Shown: piece by piece, positions 1 through 9,178 of the stretch | How positions within the stretch are numbered: position 1 is the stretch's first letter | Layout of the letters: each line of letters opens with the position of its first letter | Source: Chara braunii | Lineage: Eukaryota > Streptophyta > Charophyceae > Charales > Characeae | Reading direction: 5' to 3' | Assembly (NCBI GenBank): GCA_003427395.1 | Contig: BFEA01000092.1 | Coordinates: 509,747 to 571,614 of the forward strand | Length of the DNA: 61,868 bases | Position numbers and translations under genes: made by a program | Notes under the pieces: generated by a model | Databases searched by the model: none | Told to the model about the DNA's origin: nothing | What the model saw: only the letters and a program-made list of their open reading frames with translations

Positions 1-151
1 GCCAAATAAGAATTACAAATCGCTACATGGCGGTGTCAAAACGTGCTCGCCAACGTATTTTTTCACTTTTTACTTTTTGTTTTCACTTTAGTTCGAGGTC
101 TAAACAATTTTATTATTTTTTGAAACATTTTTAGTGGGTTTTGTATTATGT
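1..151 (+). mobile_element. Fragment of hAT-like miniature element family 1
   Basis: Nearly identical to the interior of another copy at 10,491-10,636 and clearly related to 8,521-8,645. It is cut by the window start on the left and by a Tn5 adapter junction on the right, so neither terminus is present. There is no coding capacity. The abrupt end exactly at the adapter means the join to the following sequence may not exist in the genome. Confidence 0.8.
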
Positions 152-189
152 CTGTCTCTTATACACATCTAGATGTGTATAAGAGACAG
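152..189. other. Tn5 mosaic-end palindrome (library adapter artefact)
   Basis: Two head-to-head copies of the 19-bp Tn5 mosaic end (CTGTCTCTTATACACATCT followed by its reverse complement) form a perfect 38-bp palindrome. This is the signature of tagmentation library DNA left in an assembly. The sequences to its left and right are probably joined artificially. Confidence 0.97.
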
Positions 190-194
190 AGAGA

Positions 195-233
<39 letters not shown>

Positions 234-250
234 TTTTAATCCATTTGTTG

Positions 251-285
<35 letters not shown>

Positions 286-298
286 AATCCATTTGTTG

Positions 299-335
<37 letters not shown>

Positions 336-348
336 AATCCATTTGTTG

Positions 349-379
<31 letters not shown>
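190..379 (+). repeat. Compound (GA)n minisatellite
   Basis: Runs of GA separated by three copies of a roughly 24-bp spacer containing TTTTAATCCATTTGTTGATA, starting near 232, 282 and 332, with a period of about 50 bp. The 83-residue frame across it is an artefact of the adapter and the repeat. Confidence 0.95.
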
Positions 380-382
<3 letters not shown>

Positions 383-998
383 CTGAATGGCAAAATTGAA
401 ATATGGGTCAAATTGCCGCCGCAATCTATTTCGCAGTTGGAATGATTTTTCAAAATTTATGCAGCATTTTTCCTGGAAAAATCACAACAGAATCTACGAG
501 TACTCGAATTTTCAGGTTTTTTCACGCATTCTTCTACCGCGAAAACTCACTAAATTTGGAGTACTTTTTTAGTTGGCCAGGCATGGTTGAGTGGCAACAA
601 TGGAAAATGTGCTGAATTGGCACGACGATTATTTCACAGTCTAAATGATTTTTTGTAAATGTTCTATTATTATTTATGGAAAGAACACGGCCTCACCTAT
701 GGATTCTCAAAATTTCAAATTTTTGTGCATATTCGTCTGAGCACAGAAAATCGTCAAAGTTGCCTCTAGCAAAACGCCTGTTTCGTTGTGTCTGACCTCC
801 CTGTTTTGAGAAGACGGGGCTCAACGCCTGGGCCTGAGGGCCCTTTGTAGTTCACATGCCCTCACTTCGTTCTGGGGGCCCTCACTTCTTTTTGGGGTTC
901 CTCTTCTACCCGAGGACCGGTCCAATGCCCCCCACTTCTTTTTGGGGTCCACTTCCACCCGAGTACCGGTCCTTCGTTTTTCCAAAAGTTCCGGTTCT
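380..998 (+). repeat. Left copy of a long direct repeat flanking the Penelope-like element
   Basis: Positions 380-935 match 5,452-5,998 at high identity in the same orientation, starting just after a (GA)n tract in both places. The right part contains a short internal tandem repeat (about 885-972) built on ACCCGAGNACCGGTCC. The two copies enclose about 4.4 kb. They could be terminal repeats, pseudo-LTRs of a tandemly arranged retroelement, or simply two insertions of one dispersed repeat. Confidence 0.8.
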
Positions 999-1221
999 AC
1001 CAGAGCTAGTTGTAGGTAGTCCGCAATTTCGGCAAGGATCAGTCCCCCAATTTTTTTTGCCCCCTAAGAACCCACTTTGCGTCCTGGTCGCCTGCCGCCA
1101 AAAATGCAACACCTTGACACAGACGCGGAAACCCACTATACCGTAGCCCAAGGGCTGCGAACTTCGTGGGCACGAGTTTCATTTCGTGGTCCAGATGCGG
1201 GTCTGCGAGACTGGGTGAACC

Positions 1222-2268
1222 TACGTTCTTGTTTTTTGGAATTGTATACGCATTTACGTGTGATCCCTGTTCATTCCATTCTGCGATTTTCTTCAGCCCA
1301 CATCCATGATACGTATTTTTGACCAATTTAGTGATCTCAGATTCCGTTTGTTGTATAATTTCGTAGTGATTCGATTCCGGAAAGAATTTTCGAGTCTTCT
1401 CGTACCAGATTTTACGGCATTCCACATAAGTTTCTCCAGGATTTATGTCCAATGGTGATAGAATATATTGTGTCAATCTTCTTTTTAATTCCCATATTTC
1501 TGATATGTGAAGAAAAATCTTCATATCATTCTTCTTTTCGATGCAAGTAGAGACATCTATTTTAATTTTTATTTTCTTCCTTAGTGGTCGTGGTATACTT
1601 GCAATGGTAGTGATGATTGTCCTTTTAATTTCTTCCTTTCCAATTCTTTCGTTTAAATGAGGTACGTTTTTTGCATTCCACAAGAGCTGATTTTCTGTGA
1701 TTTCACTTAATCCGCAGGCAATGTGGTTCTCAATTTTTGGAAGTCGGGATACTGCACAATTACAGTCCGGTGCTTGTGTAAGCACCGGTCTGTGATTGTG
1801 TAATATTTCCCCGACTGTCTTTGATTTTTTAAACATCACACGCATCCGAGCTGTCAAATCGTTTGCCAAAGTGTTATTACTTACGTTTTTCAAGATAGAC
1901 TCGGTTGTTGTGTTTCTCACTTGCTTCAGATTAATGCATGCATCAAATGGAATCTTAAATATCAGCCTTTTCTTGATATTGAATGCAAACTTCTTCTTTG
2001 AAATTCGTATGAAGATGTCTTTAATTGTTCGTCTTTGCTTCTTTTCGGTAATCGATCCCATCTTTGACAGAAGAATCAGTATATCATCTAACGATAATTT
2101 ATACAGTTCCCTCCATCTCCATGGTGCCCTCAAGCAGTTAATCAGAATATTTTTATGTTTGTTTGTTTTCGGTCCCGTATGCACCAGTTGGATCACATAG
2201 AAGATACATCCATTTTCGATTCGTTTTCTGCATTTTTTTAGCTGGAACTTTGTGTTGTCAATTTTCAC
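1222..2268 (-). pseudogene. N-terminal part of the reverse transcriptase ORF, truncated at RT motif 1
   Basis: An open frame of 409 codons, of which about the first 349 belong to the element. It is Lys-rich, has a Cys-rich patch (residues about 168-190, APDCNCAVSRLPKIENHIACG), and near residues 340-349 reads AYTIPKNKN. That resembles the first conserved RT motif (hydrophobic-PK-K) of Penelope-like elements. Downstream codons (1,221-1,039) are read-through into unrelated repeat sequence. No palm-domain YxDD follows. The start at 2,268 is the first in-frame Met and may be artificial, because the protein probably continued from the nuclease part in another frame. Confidence 0.55.
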
Positions 2269-2366
2269 AATTGTTTATCATAATGTTCGTTTAATTACTT
2301 TCCATTTTTTATTCCATAGTTTTTCAACTGTGCAGTAAATCATTGCTTTCGGTTGAAATATTGATG

Positions 2367-2748
2367 TTAACTTCGTAGTGTAACCCGATCGAACCACTTT
2401 GAACAAAACATGTATATTCTGATCAACCTCATTGTTTCATTCTTCTTCCTCTTTCTCCTTCTTCGTCTTCGGTTTTTCTGAGTCTTTCTGCCTTTTCCCC
2501 TTGTATTCAACAATGGATTCAGTCTCATAATCAGTGCTGCTTCCATTTCTATCACCTCTGATCTCACTCTCGTCCAAATGGGTATCAGAACATAGTTTTC
2601 CCAACCAAAATTGTGCAGCCAACTGTATAGTATCCGCTGTGCTCCTCTATTTGGATTCTTTTATGTGTTCAGTCCATCTCTTGTCGGGCTGTCTTCCTGT
2701 CCTCCCCACGTATATATGTCTACATCAAGGTGAAACTCCCTGTACTAA
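2367..2748 (-). pseudogene. GIY-YIG endonuclease domain
   Basis: In the frame of the SAP-like ORF, after TAA (2,751-2,749), the sequence reads LVQGVSP, then TGA (2,727-2,725), then CRHIYVGRTGR and RWTEHIKES. This gives the YVG half of the GIY-YIG core, the following Arg residues and the EHI helix. A frameshift at an AAAA run near 2,660 moves to the frame reading WLHNFGWEN, IPIWTRVRSEV, then EMEAALIMRLNPLLNTRGKG. That contains the expected catalytic Glu and the LNPxLN end of the fold. A very basic tail (RRRRRRKRKK) follows before a stop at 2,367. The first GIY half is weak (GVS). GIY-YIG domains nick target DNA in Penelope-like retroelements. Confidence 0.75.
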
Positions 2749-2880
2749 TTAGTTGCTCAATTTTCGTTGATAGCCTGTGTATCTGCTCCCACTTCTGTAT
2801 CGTGGTGAGGTCGCCTGATGCTGAGGTATCTTCTACCTTCCCGACAGATTTTCGGTGCTCGAAGATGTATCGGATGAGTC

Positions 2881-3744
2881 CTACTCATCACTCCCGCTTG
2901 ATCTTGTACTAAGGCTCTCGTAATCATCCTCACTTGTGTCGTCGCCAGTTGTATTGTACACTCTGATGTTATCTGGATCTGGCATGATCTGTGTTTCAAG
3001 ATCAGAATCCCGGTTGAAGTCCCGTCCGGCGATCAATCCTGGAACTTGTCTCAATGCCGAGATCGTTTGCGGCTTGTTCTTGTACCTGATGTCATGCATC
3101 TTGCATAAGACCTTCAGGTCCGTGTAGTGAAGACGAAGGAGCTGCATGTCCGTCATCGGTTCGACCCCGAAATTAATGCTCCGTTTTGCCTTCGACTTCG
3201 CTGCCGACACATTGCGATTAATCTTCGTTCGTCCTCTCTTGGGGTGTGGAGGGATTACGCGTCCCAATCTGCTTTTGTTCGGTGCGCTTCTGCTTGGCAT
3301 GCTTCGGCTCGGAATGCTATGGTTACCATGTACTGAAGTTGGTAGTCCAGCCATTGTCCCTACATATCCGTTCGGATGAACCGAAGACGACACGATCGAA
3401 GTGCAGGTACGAGTCGGTTCATTGATCTTCTGCAGCGCGCCCTTCACAACCGCCAGATCATACTTTAGTAGCTTCAGATTGTAAACCTCCTTCTGCACTT
3501 TCGATACCATCCTTTCTACTTTATCTTCCGCCTCTGCATTCTTCTGATCGATTGCGCTTGGACCAGCTTGATTTTGTCCCCCTTGGTTCATCTTTGTCGG
3601 CTTCAGTGCTTCATCAATGATGGACTTGAGCGCGTCCGGAGTTAGCTCAGGCTTCTTTGCGGTATCTTCCTTGTTCGGCGGAGCTGGCTGCTTTTCACTT
3701 GTCTTTCGTGTGAGTTGCTCCAGTGTCTTGAGAACTTTGTCCAT
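2881..3744 (-). pseudogene. ORF1-like region with coiled coil and SAP-like motif
   Basis: A 287-codon open stretch. Residues about 1-25, together with the in-frame codons upstream, look like a coiled coil. A Lys/Pro/Gln-rich linker follows, then a Ser/Arg-rich basic region near residues 145-195. A helix-turn-helix stretch near 205-235 (MQLLRLHYTDLKVLCKMHD, then IRYKNKPQTISAL) resembles the SAP DNA-binding motif. The C-terminus is acidic and Ser/Thr-rich. It ends at TAG (2,883-2,881), but the same frame continues through further stops directly into the GIY-YIG domain, so both probably belonged to one polyprotein. A role as nucleic-acid-binding partner of the nuclease and RT is inferred. Confidence 0.55.
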
Positions 3745-3834
3745 CTCCCGGCGGAGCTTAAAAATTTCTTCCTTTAGATCCGCCGTAAACCACGCTCGAT
3801 TTCCCGGTGGGGGGAAATCATTCCATCTTTGCTC

Positions 3835-4032
3835 CTACAATGGTCTCGAGAACCACCTTGGAGATTCTAACTCTGCCCTTCTTCTCTGTGACGATGGTGA
3901 TCTTGACTTATGTCTTCTATCTCTCGGAGTTTTCGATCTCCCCCTTCTTGAGTCCTTCCTCCCTTGAGATCCGGAAGATGATGATGAGTGTCTGCGCCGC
4001 CTCCTGTCTGACGATGATCGCGAACGCGACAT
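3835..4032 (-). pseudogene. RS-rich N-terminal region of the retroelement ORF
   Basis: Sixty-five codons starting MSRSRSSSD, rich in Arg-Ser and Arg clusters, ending at a TAG (3,837-3,835). The same frame then reads on through a coding-like stretch (PPPGNRAWF, then LKEEIFKLRREM) into the 287-residue frame below, so this is probably the N-terminal part of one longer protein broken by a single stop. Just upstream, in another frame, about 4,110-4,030 reads VVVFFIDFKYEDYLPDVPK, which looks coding and implies a frameshift near 4,030. Basic RS regions suggest nucleic-acid or splicing-factor-like binding; that is inference. Confidence 0.55.
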
Positions 4033-4341
4033 CTTCCTTGAAGCTTGGGAACGTCAGGTAGGTAGTCTTCGTACTTGAAATCGATAAAAAACACCACAAC
4101 GTCGTTGATCGTCTTCAGTACACACCAGATAAGTAAAATAGAATCTCCAAAAATCGCTGAGTAATCTCCACGCTATAGTAATCTCCAACAAATCGTCACT
4201 ATGATATCATGAAAGAAAAGGGTTACGAATGATGAGAGAGAGATAAAGACAGTGAATGTAAAATGGAAGAGTGACAGGTCTATACAGTGTTAATCATCGC
4301 GGGTACCGCCCGCAAGTTCTAAGCACCGTGCATAGAGATAA

Positions 4342-4440
4342 ACACATGCAAATGTAGACAGAACATTCGAGGTTTTACTTTCACAGCATACACATACAAA
4401 TGTAGACAGAACGTGCGAGGTTTTACTTTCACAGCGTACA
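4342..4440. repeat. Two tandem ~49-bp units upstream of the retroelement
   Basis: Two adjacent copies of a unit containing AAATGTAGACAGAACRTKCG and GGTTTTACTTTCACAGC. They lie about 300 bp upstream of the minus-strand coding start. Short tandem units near the 5' end can be promoter modules in retroelements; here that is only a possibility. Confidence 0.85.
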
Positions 4441-5410
4441 CGTAATATCCATGGCATGCGACACCGGTCACGATTACCCTTCTACCTCACTGCTCAAGTA
4501 ATCATTTCAGCCAATATCTTCAATATTTATACCCTTCGTTCTCAGTCCTTCTCCGCCACTTTTCCTAATCTTGCAGTGTGCTCATCATCTATCCTCAGGA
4601 TCTTCCGCAGTCGCTCTCTGTGTTGTCCTTGTCGTCGTCGATTTCCAACATGCCTTCAATCTGGAGCTGCGTTCATCATATCTAATGATTTTGTGCGTGC
4701 TACTCACGTACTCTCCTCTCTGTCAGAGTTTCGTCTTACTGTGGTACTTGCCTATAACTCCGCTGTTTTTTTATACTGACCCTAATCTGGCCTTGTTTGT
4801 TGTTCTGTTCTTGTTTACTTTCATGGCCGTGGATTTTCCTTCATTTCCATGTGAGTATTTTTTCTTTATCGATTCATTTCTACTGCTTTAGGTCTTTCAT
4901 CTTGTATCTGTTTCGTATGTTTGGAAATGTGGGCGACACTGTTACGTCGTTATATCCGCAAAAATTCTGTGATATTTCGGAGTACTTAGTCGTGTATGTT
5001 TCTTTTTCGTCCCTGAAAATTTATTTTCATTCCGTGCAAAATTATATTTTTTATTTTTTATTTTTTATTTTTCGATTTGTGATTTTAGCTTTATATTCCG
5101 ATTCTTGTCAATTTCTTGACGTATTTTATTCCGGACTTTCAGTTTTATATCCGTCGATTTGGTGCTTCTTGCTTTTCTAGATACTCCTGAAATTTATTTC
5201 GGACGTCCGCGTCCCCGCAGTTTCGGATGAACGCAAGTATCGCGGTGCGGGTTATCCTCCATGGGTAATCCATGAGTCAGAGTTCCAGTCCGAACAGGTC
5301 AATCACGGGCGGTAGATCCGCCATCTCGTATGTGTTAGCTACCATTCGATGAAAAATTCCGATAATATTAAAGGTCTTTGTTCTCTCAGAACCCGCAGTC
5401 ATGAAGTGAC
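4441..5410. other. AT-rich stretch without a supported gene
   Basis: Pyrimidine-rich and T-rich sequence. The plus-strand frames here are Phe/Leu/Ser-rich and look like shadows. It may include 5' non-coding sequence of the retroelement, but I see no clear signal. Confidence 0.5.
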
Positions 5411-5417
5411 GCAACGT

Positions 5418-5419
<2 letters not shown>

Positions 5420-5456
<37 letters not shown>

Positions 5457-5998
5457 TTGAATGAAAAAATTGAAATATGGGTCAAATTGCAGCCGCAATC
5501 TACTTCGCAGTTGGAATGATTTTTTTTAATTTATGTAGCGTTTGTCCTGGAAAAATCACAACAAAATTTACGAGTACTCAAATTTTCAGGTTTTTTCACT
5601 CATTCTTCCGAGCGAGAAAACTCACTGAATTTAGAGTACTTTTTTAGTTGGCTCGGGCATGGCTGAGTGGCAAAAATGGAAAATGTGTTGAATCGGCGCG
5701 ACAATTATTTCGCAGTCTAAATGATTTTTTGTAAATGTTCTATTATTATTTATGGAAAGAACACGACCTCATCTATGGATTATCAAAATTTCAGATTTTT
5801 GTGCATGTTTGGCTGAGTACATAAAATCGTCAAAGTTGCCTCTTGCAAAACACCTGTTTCGTTGTGCCTGACCTCCCTGTTTTGAGAAGACGGGGCTCAA
5901 CGCTTGCGTCTGAGGGCCCTTTTGCAGATCACATACCCTCACTTTTTTTGGGGGTCCGCTTCTACCCGAGGACCGGTCCAATGCCCCCACTTCTTTTT
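5420..5998 (+). repeat. (GA)n and right copy of the long direct repeat
   Basis: A (GA)n tract (5,420-5,451) followed by a direct copy of 380-935, including the GACGGGGCTCAACGC and ACCCGAGGACCGGTCC blocks. Similarity ends abruptly near 5,998. It lies in the same orientation as the left copy, with the Penelope-like remnant between them. Confidence 0.85.
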
Positions 5999-6983
5999 CA
6001 ATATTTTATACTTGTTCCACATTAAAGAGTTAAAAAAACGAACAAGATAAACCCCAAATTGTTTTGCAAATTCTCACCCGTTACACACTCACCACTTTTT
6101 TTTCAATCGAGAAAACAATGTTCAACTTGCATGTGTTAAGTATATCGCTAGCGCTCATTCTGAGTCGGGATCGAACTCTGTTTTATGATTATGATTTACT
6201 TTTTGGAATATAGGATTTGAACCTACATTAATGAGTCTGTTAGTTTCAATCAATTCAATTTTAGTAAGTGACGCAACTAATGCATTGAATTATCAATTGA
6301 ACATTACAAGATGTAGTGCAGTCTAACAACACAATACATCTATAAGAATTTTACATGTGTATGGTCATCTTCAAACATATTAGTCGAGTATAAGTTTTTA
6401 AATAAAACATTATCACCATATAAACAAAGTAAATATAATAATTTAAGTATTGTGAAGCAAACAAGTCAATCAGGTGAACACTCTTCATTTTTATATTGAT
6501 AACATGATTAAGAGTAAATGTAATAGTAAATTATTTAAATTTTATATGTGTATTTTAAAGATAATACTGAATATGATGACAAGGTAAGAGAGTGGGGTTG
6601 CAAGATGATGGGAGACAATCAGTAGATGTAAGTTCTTAAGAAGGGAGGGGGAGGGGAGAGGAAGAGATAATTAAAGAGATAGCGACGAGGATAAATAGAG
6701 GCAGGGGGGGGGGGGGAATTAGAAAGAGGAGACTCTCACAAACATAAACACACAATCAAACGAAGGCTATGCAGATGCAATTTTCAAAGAAAACGAATGT
6801 GATAAGAAAAAATCGTTAAGAAACCGATAAAGTTCAAAAATATAATTTAAAATTATAGTGTATATTTATATACGTATGTTTGTTCGTTGTTGGGTGTGTC
6901 ACGACCTATATTATTATACTGGTCCGGTACCAGTTGTCGGAACGAGTAAAAAAATATTTTGAAATCAAAATAAAAAATCAAAA
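5999..6983. other. AT-rich intergenic sequence
   Basis: No coding region recognised. A tRNA B-box-like GGGATCGAACTC near 6,168 could be a SINE scrap. A G-run lies at about 6,704-6,716. Near 6,920-6,945 there is a scrap of hAT-like family 2 terminal sequence (CTGGTCCGGTACCAGTTGTC). Confidence 0.5.
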
Positions 6984-7013
6984 TGACTCGGTTGGCCAAG
7001 TGTTACATGTCAC

Positions 7014-7103
7014 CAGGGTAATCGGCGTTCGGGACGGGCCGAACGCCCGAACCCAGACACCCGAACGTATGGGATCCCTTGGGGATGTGTTCGGCCGTTC
7101 GGG

Positions 7104-7178
<75 letters not shown>

Positions 7179-7804
7179 ATCAAAAAAATCTGAAAAAAAG
7201 ATATGTTATGGAGAAAAATAAATTAAACAAGATTTGCCGGAGCATTACATCCAAATTCCTTACCAAATTTGAAATGAAAATAAAATACAGAGAAAAAAAT
7301 AATAATAAAAATAATAAATAAATAAATTAATTAAATTTACTGAGTGTACGACCACTTTCACGATACCGCCATCTTTGGCAATTTTTTATGTTTTTTTCAT
7401 ATAGCTAAATACCCTAAAAATTTACAGATGTGTACTTCACATCATGTAAAATCCACTATAAAAGTTTCAAAAAATAATAAAATTATTAAGGCCCCGAACT
7501 AAAGTGAAAACAAAAAGTAAAAAGTGAAAAACAAAGTGGGCGAACACGTTTTGACACCGCCATCTTTGGCGATTTTTAATTCATATTTGGATGAGCTTAA
7601 TTACTTGAAAATTGATACGAAGGTACTTCACGTCATAGAGAACTCACAAAAAATAATTCGAAAAAAAATAAATATTTTTAGACCCCAAAATTATTTTTGG
7701 CGGGGGCCGAACGTCGCAGGGTTCGGACCCCGTACGGGACCCCGAACGCCCGTACGTACGGAGGTCGGCCCGAGGACCTCCGTACGTACGGGCTGGTGAA
7801 CCTG
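7014..7804 (-). mobile_element. Non-autonomous hAT-like element, family 1, copy A (791 bp)
   Basis: Ends are CAGGGTAATCGGCG on the left and CTGGTGAACCTG on the right, an imperfect terminal inverted repeat. It is flanked by a perfect 8-bp target duplication CATGTCAC (7,006-7,013 and 7,805-7,812). A CA(G)GG terminus plus an 8-bp duplication points to the hAT superfamily. The right subterminal region holds a perfect 18-bp-arm palindrome (7,749-7,766 and 7,775-7,792, containing GTACGTAC); the left end also folds (CGTTCGG and CCGAACG). The interior is AT-rich, contains a long A run (7,104-7,175) and encodes nothing. The minus strand is assigned because it lies opposite to copy B. Confidence 0.88.
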
Positions 7805-8311
7805 CATGTCACGATAATATTGTTGTTGTATAATTATTTATAAACAATAAAAAAAAAGAGTGACTATTTTATAATGATTATCAACAATTCAAAGTTATAC
7901 CTACCAAATATTTTATAAATGCAATATCAAACAACAATCTTTTATGGTTATAATATAAATGACATAAGTGAGTCGATGTTTTATTTAAGTATAAATAATA
8001 TATTGTGATTACATATATATTAACGTGGTGAATATTTTTTTAAGGATGAAATTCAATGTGAGAGAAAAAAAAAAGTGACTAGGTCGGCCTAATTGGTAAT
8101 ACAGGTCATGGTAATATTGTTGTTGCATAACTATTTATAAAATATAGAAAATAAATTACTATTTTATAGTGATTATCAATGATGAAAATTTATACCTATC
8201 TGATATTTTATAGATGCAATATCACACAACAATCTTTTATGGTTTATAATATTATTATCATAAGTGAGTCAATGTTTTATTCAAATATAAATATTATATT
8301 GTGATTGCATG

Positions 8312-9029
8312 CAGGGTCACCAGCCCGTACGTACGGAGATCCCCGGGCAGACCTCCGTACGTACGGGTGTTCGGGGTTCCGTACGGGGTCCGAACCCGAC
8401 AGCGTTCGGCCCCCGCCAAAAATTATTTCGGGGTCTAAAAATAATTAGTTTTTTCTGAATTTTGTGAGTGCTCTATGGCGTGAGGTACATGCGTGTAAAA
8501 TTTTTAAATTATTTGGCTAAGCCAAATAAAACGTGCTCGCCCACATATTTTTTTTACTTTTTACTTTTTGTTTTCACTTTAGTTCAGGGTCTAAACAATT
8601 TTATTATTTTTTGAAACTTTTTTAGTTGGTTTTGTATTATGTGAAGTACACATTTGTAAATTTGCAGGGCATTTAGCTATGCCCAAAAAAATGAAAAATC
8701 ACCAAAGATGGCGGTGTCGAAAACATGCTCGCGCACTCACTAAATTTAATTCTCTTTTTATTTTTTTTATTTTTATTATTAGTATTTGTTTTCCATATTT
8801 TATTTTTATTTTAAATTTGGTAAGGAATTCAGATGTAATGCTGAGGCAAATCTTGTTTAATATATTTTTCTCCATAACATATCATTTTTTTAGATTTTTT
8901 TGATGACTTTTATAGTTTTTTTTTTTTTTTTTTTTTCGGTTTGAACGGCCGAACGCATCCCCAAGGGGTCCTTTATGTACGAGCGTTCTGGTTCGGACGT
9001 TTGGCCCGTCCCGAACGCTAGTTACCCTG
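8312..9029 (+). mobile_element. Non-autonomous hAT-like element, family 1, copy B (718 bp)
   Basis: Starts CAGGGTCACCAGCCCGTACG and ends GCTAGTTACCCTG. Flanks are ATTGCATG (8,304-8,311) and CTTGCATG (9,030-9,037), an 8-bp duplication with one change. It is inverted relative to copy A, with the same GTACGTAC foldback near its left end. It shares the interior core (AAATTTGGTAAGGAATTC, ATGTAATGCTGAGGCAAA) seen in every copy of both families. Non-coding. Confidence 0.87.
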
Positions 9030-9178
9030 CTTGCATGTATATTATCGCTCTCAATATTTGTTTAAGGATGAAATTTAATGTCATAGAATTGTTAAATAAG
9101 AAAATTATTATAAATTGAAAAACGGTAAAATTATTTGTTATATTTTAATAAATATTAAACATGTATATCGGATTATAC

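Larger units (their letters stand above)
1222..4115 (-). mobile_element. Degenerate, 3'-truncated Penelope-like element with nuclease ahead of RT
   Basis: Read on the minus strand from about 4,115 down to 1,222 the order is: a hydrophobic-acidic N-terminal stretch, an RS-rich region, a coiled coil, a SAP-like motif, a GIY-YIG endonuclease, then a separate frame leading into the first reverse transcriptase motif. In classical Penelope elements the GIY-YIG domain follows the RT; a nuclease ahead of the RT is known from the permuted Chlamys/Naiad group. RT motifs 2-7, including the catalytic aspartates, are absent. Similarity stops near 1,222 where unrelated repeat begins. Stops and at least one frameshift make the copy inactive as shown. 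Assignment rests on motifs read by eye. Confidence 0.7.
6984..9095 (+). repeat. Tandemly duplicated AT-rich unit, each copy carrying one hAT-like insertion
   Basis: Unit 1 (about 6,984-8,074) and unit 2 (about 8,075-9,095) share the start TGACTMGGTYGGCC, then ATATTGTTGTTG, TCTTTTATGGTT and GATGAAATTYAATG in the same order. Unit 1 is split by a 791-bp element at 7,014 and unit 2 by a 718-bp element at 8,312, at different points. With the insertions removed the two units align along their length. Confidence 0.85.

Noticed and set aside
148-399. 83-codon frame with a Tn5-derived start and RERERE repeats
   Set aside because: It is the translation of the adapter palindrome plus a GA microsatellite.
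380-998. True LTR of an LTR retrotransposon
   Set aside because: No TG...CA ends, primer-binding site or polypurine tract could be recognised, and the enclosed element is Penelope-like.
1039-1221. C-terminal 60 codons of the RT-like frame
   Set aside because: They lie in an unrelated repeat beyond the retroelement boundary.
4100-5410. Hammerhead ribozyme upstream of the Penelope-like element
   Set aside because: I looked for the CTGATGA and GAAA core on both strands near the element and did not find it.
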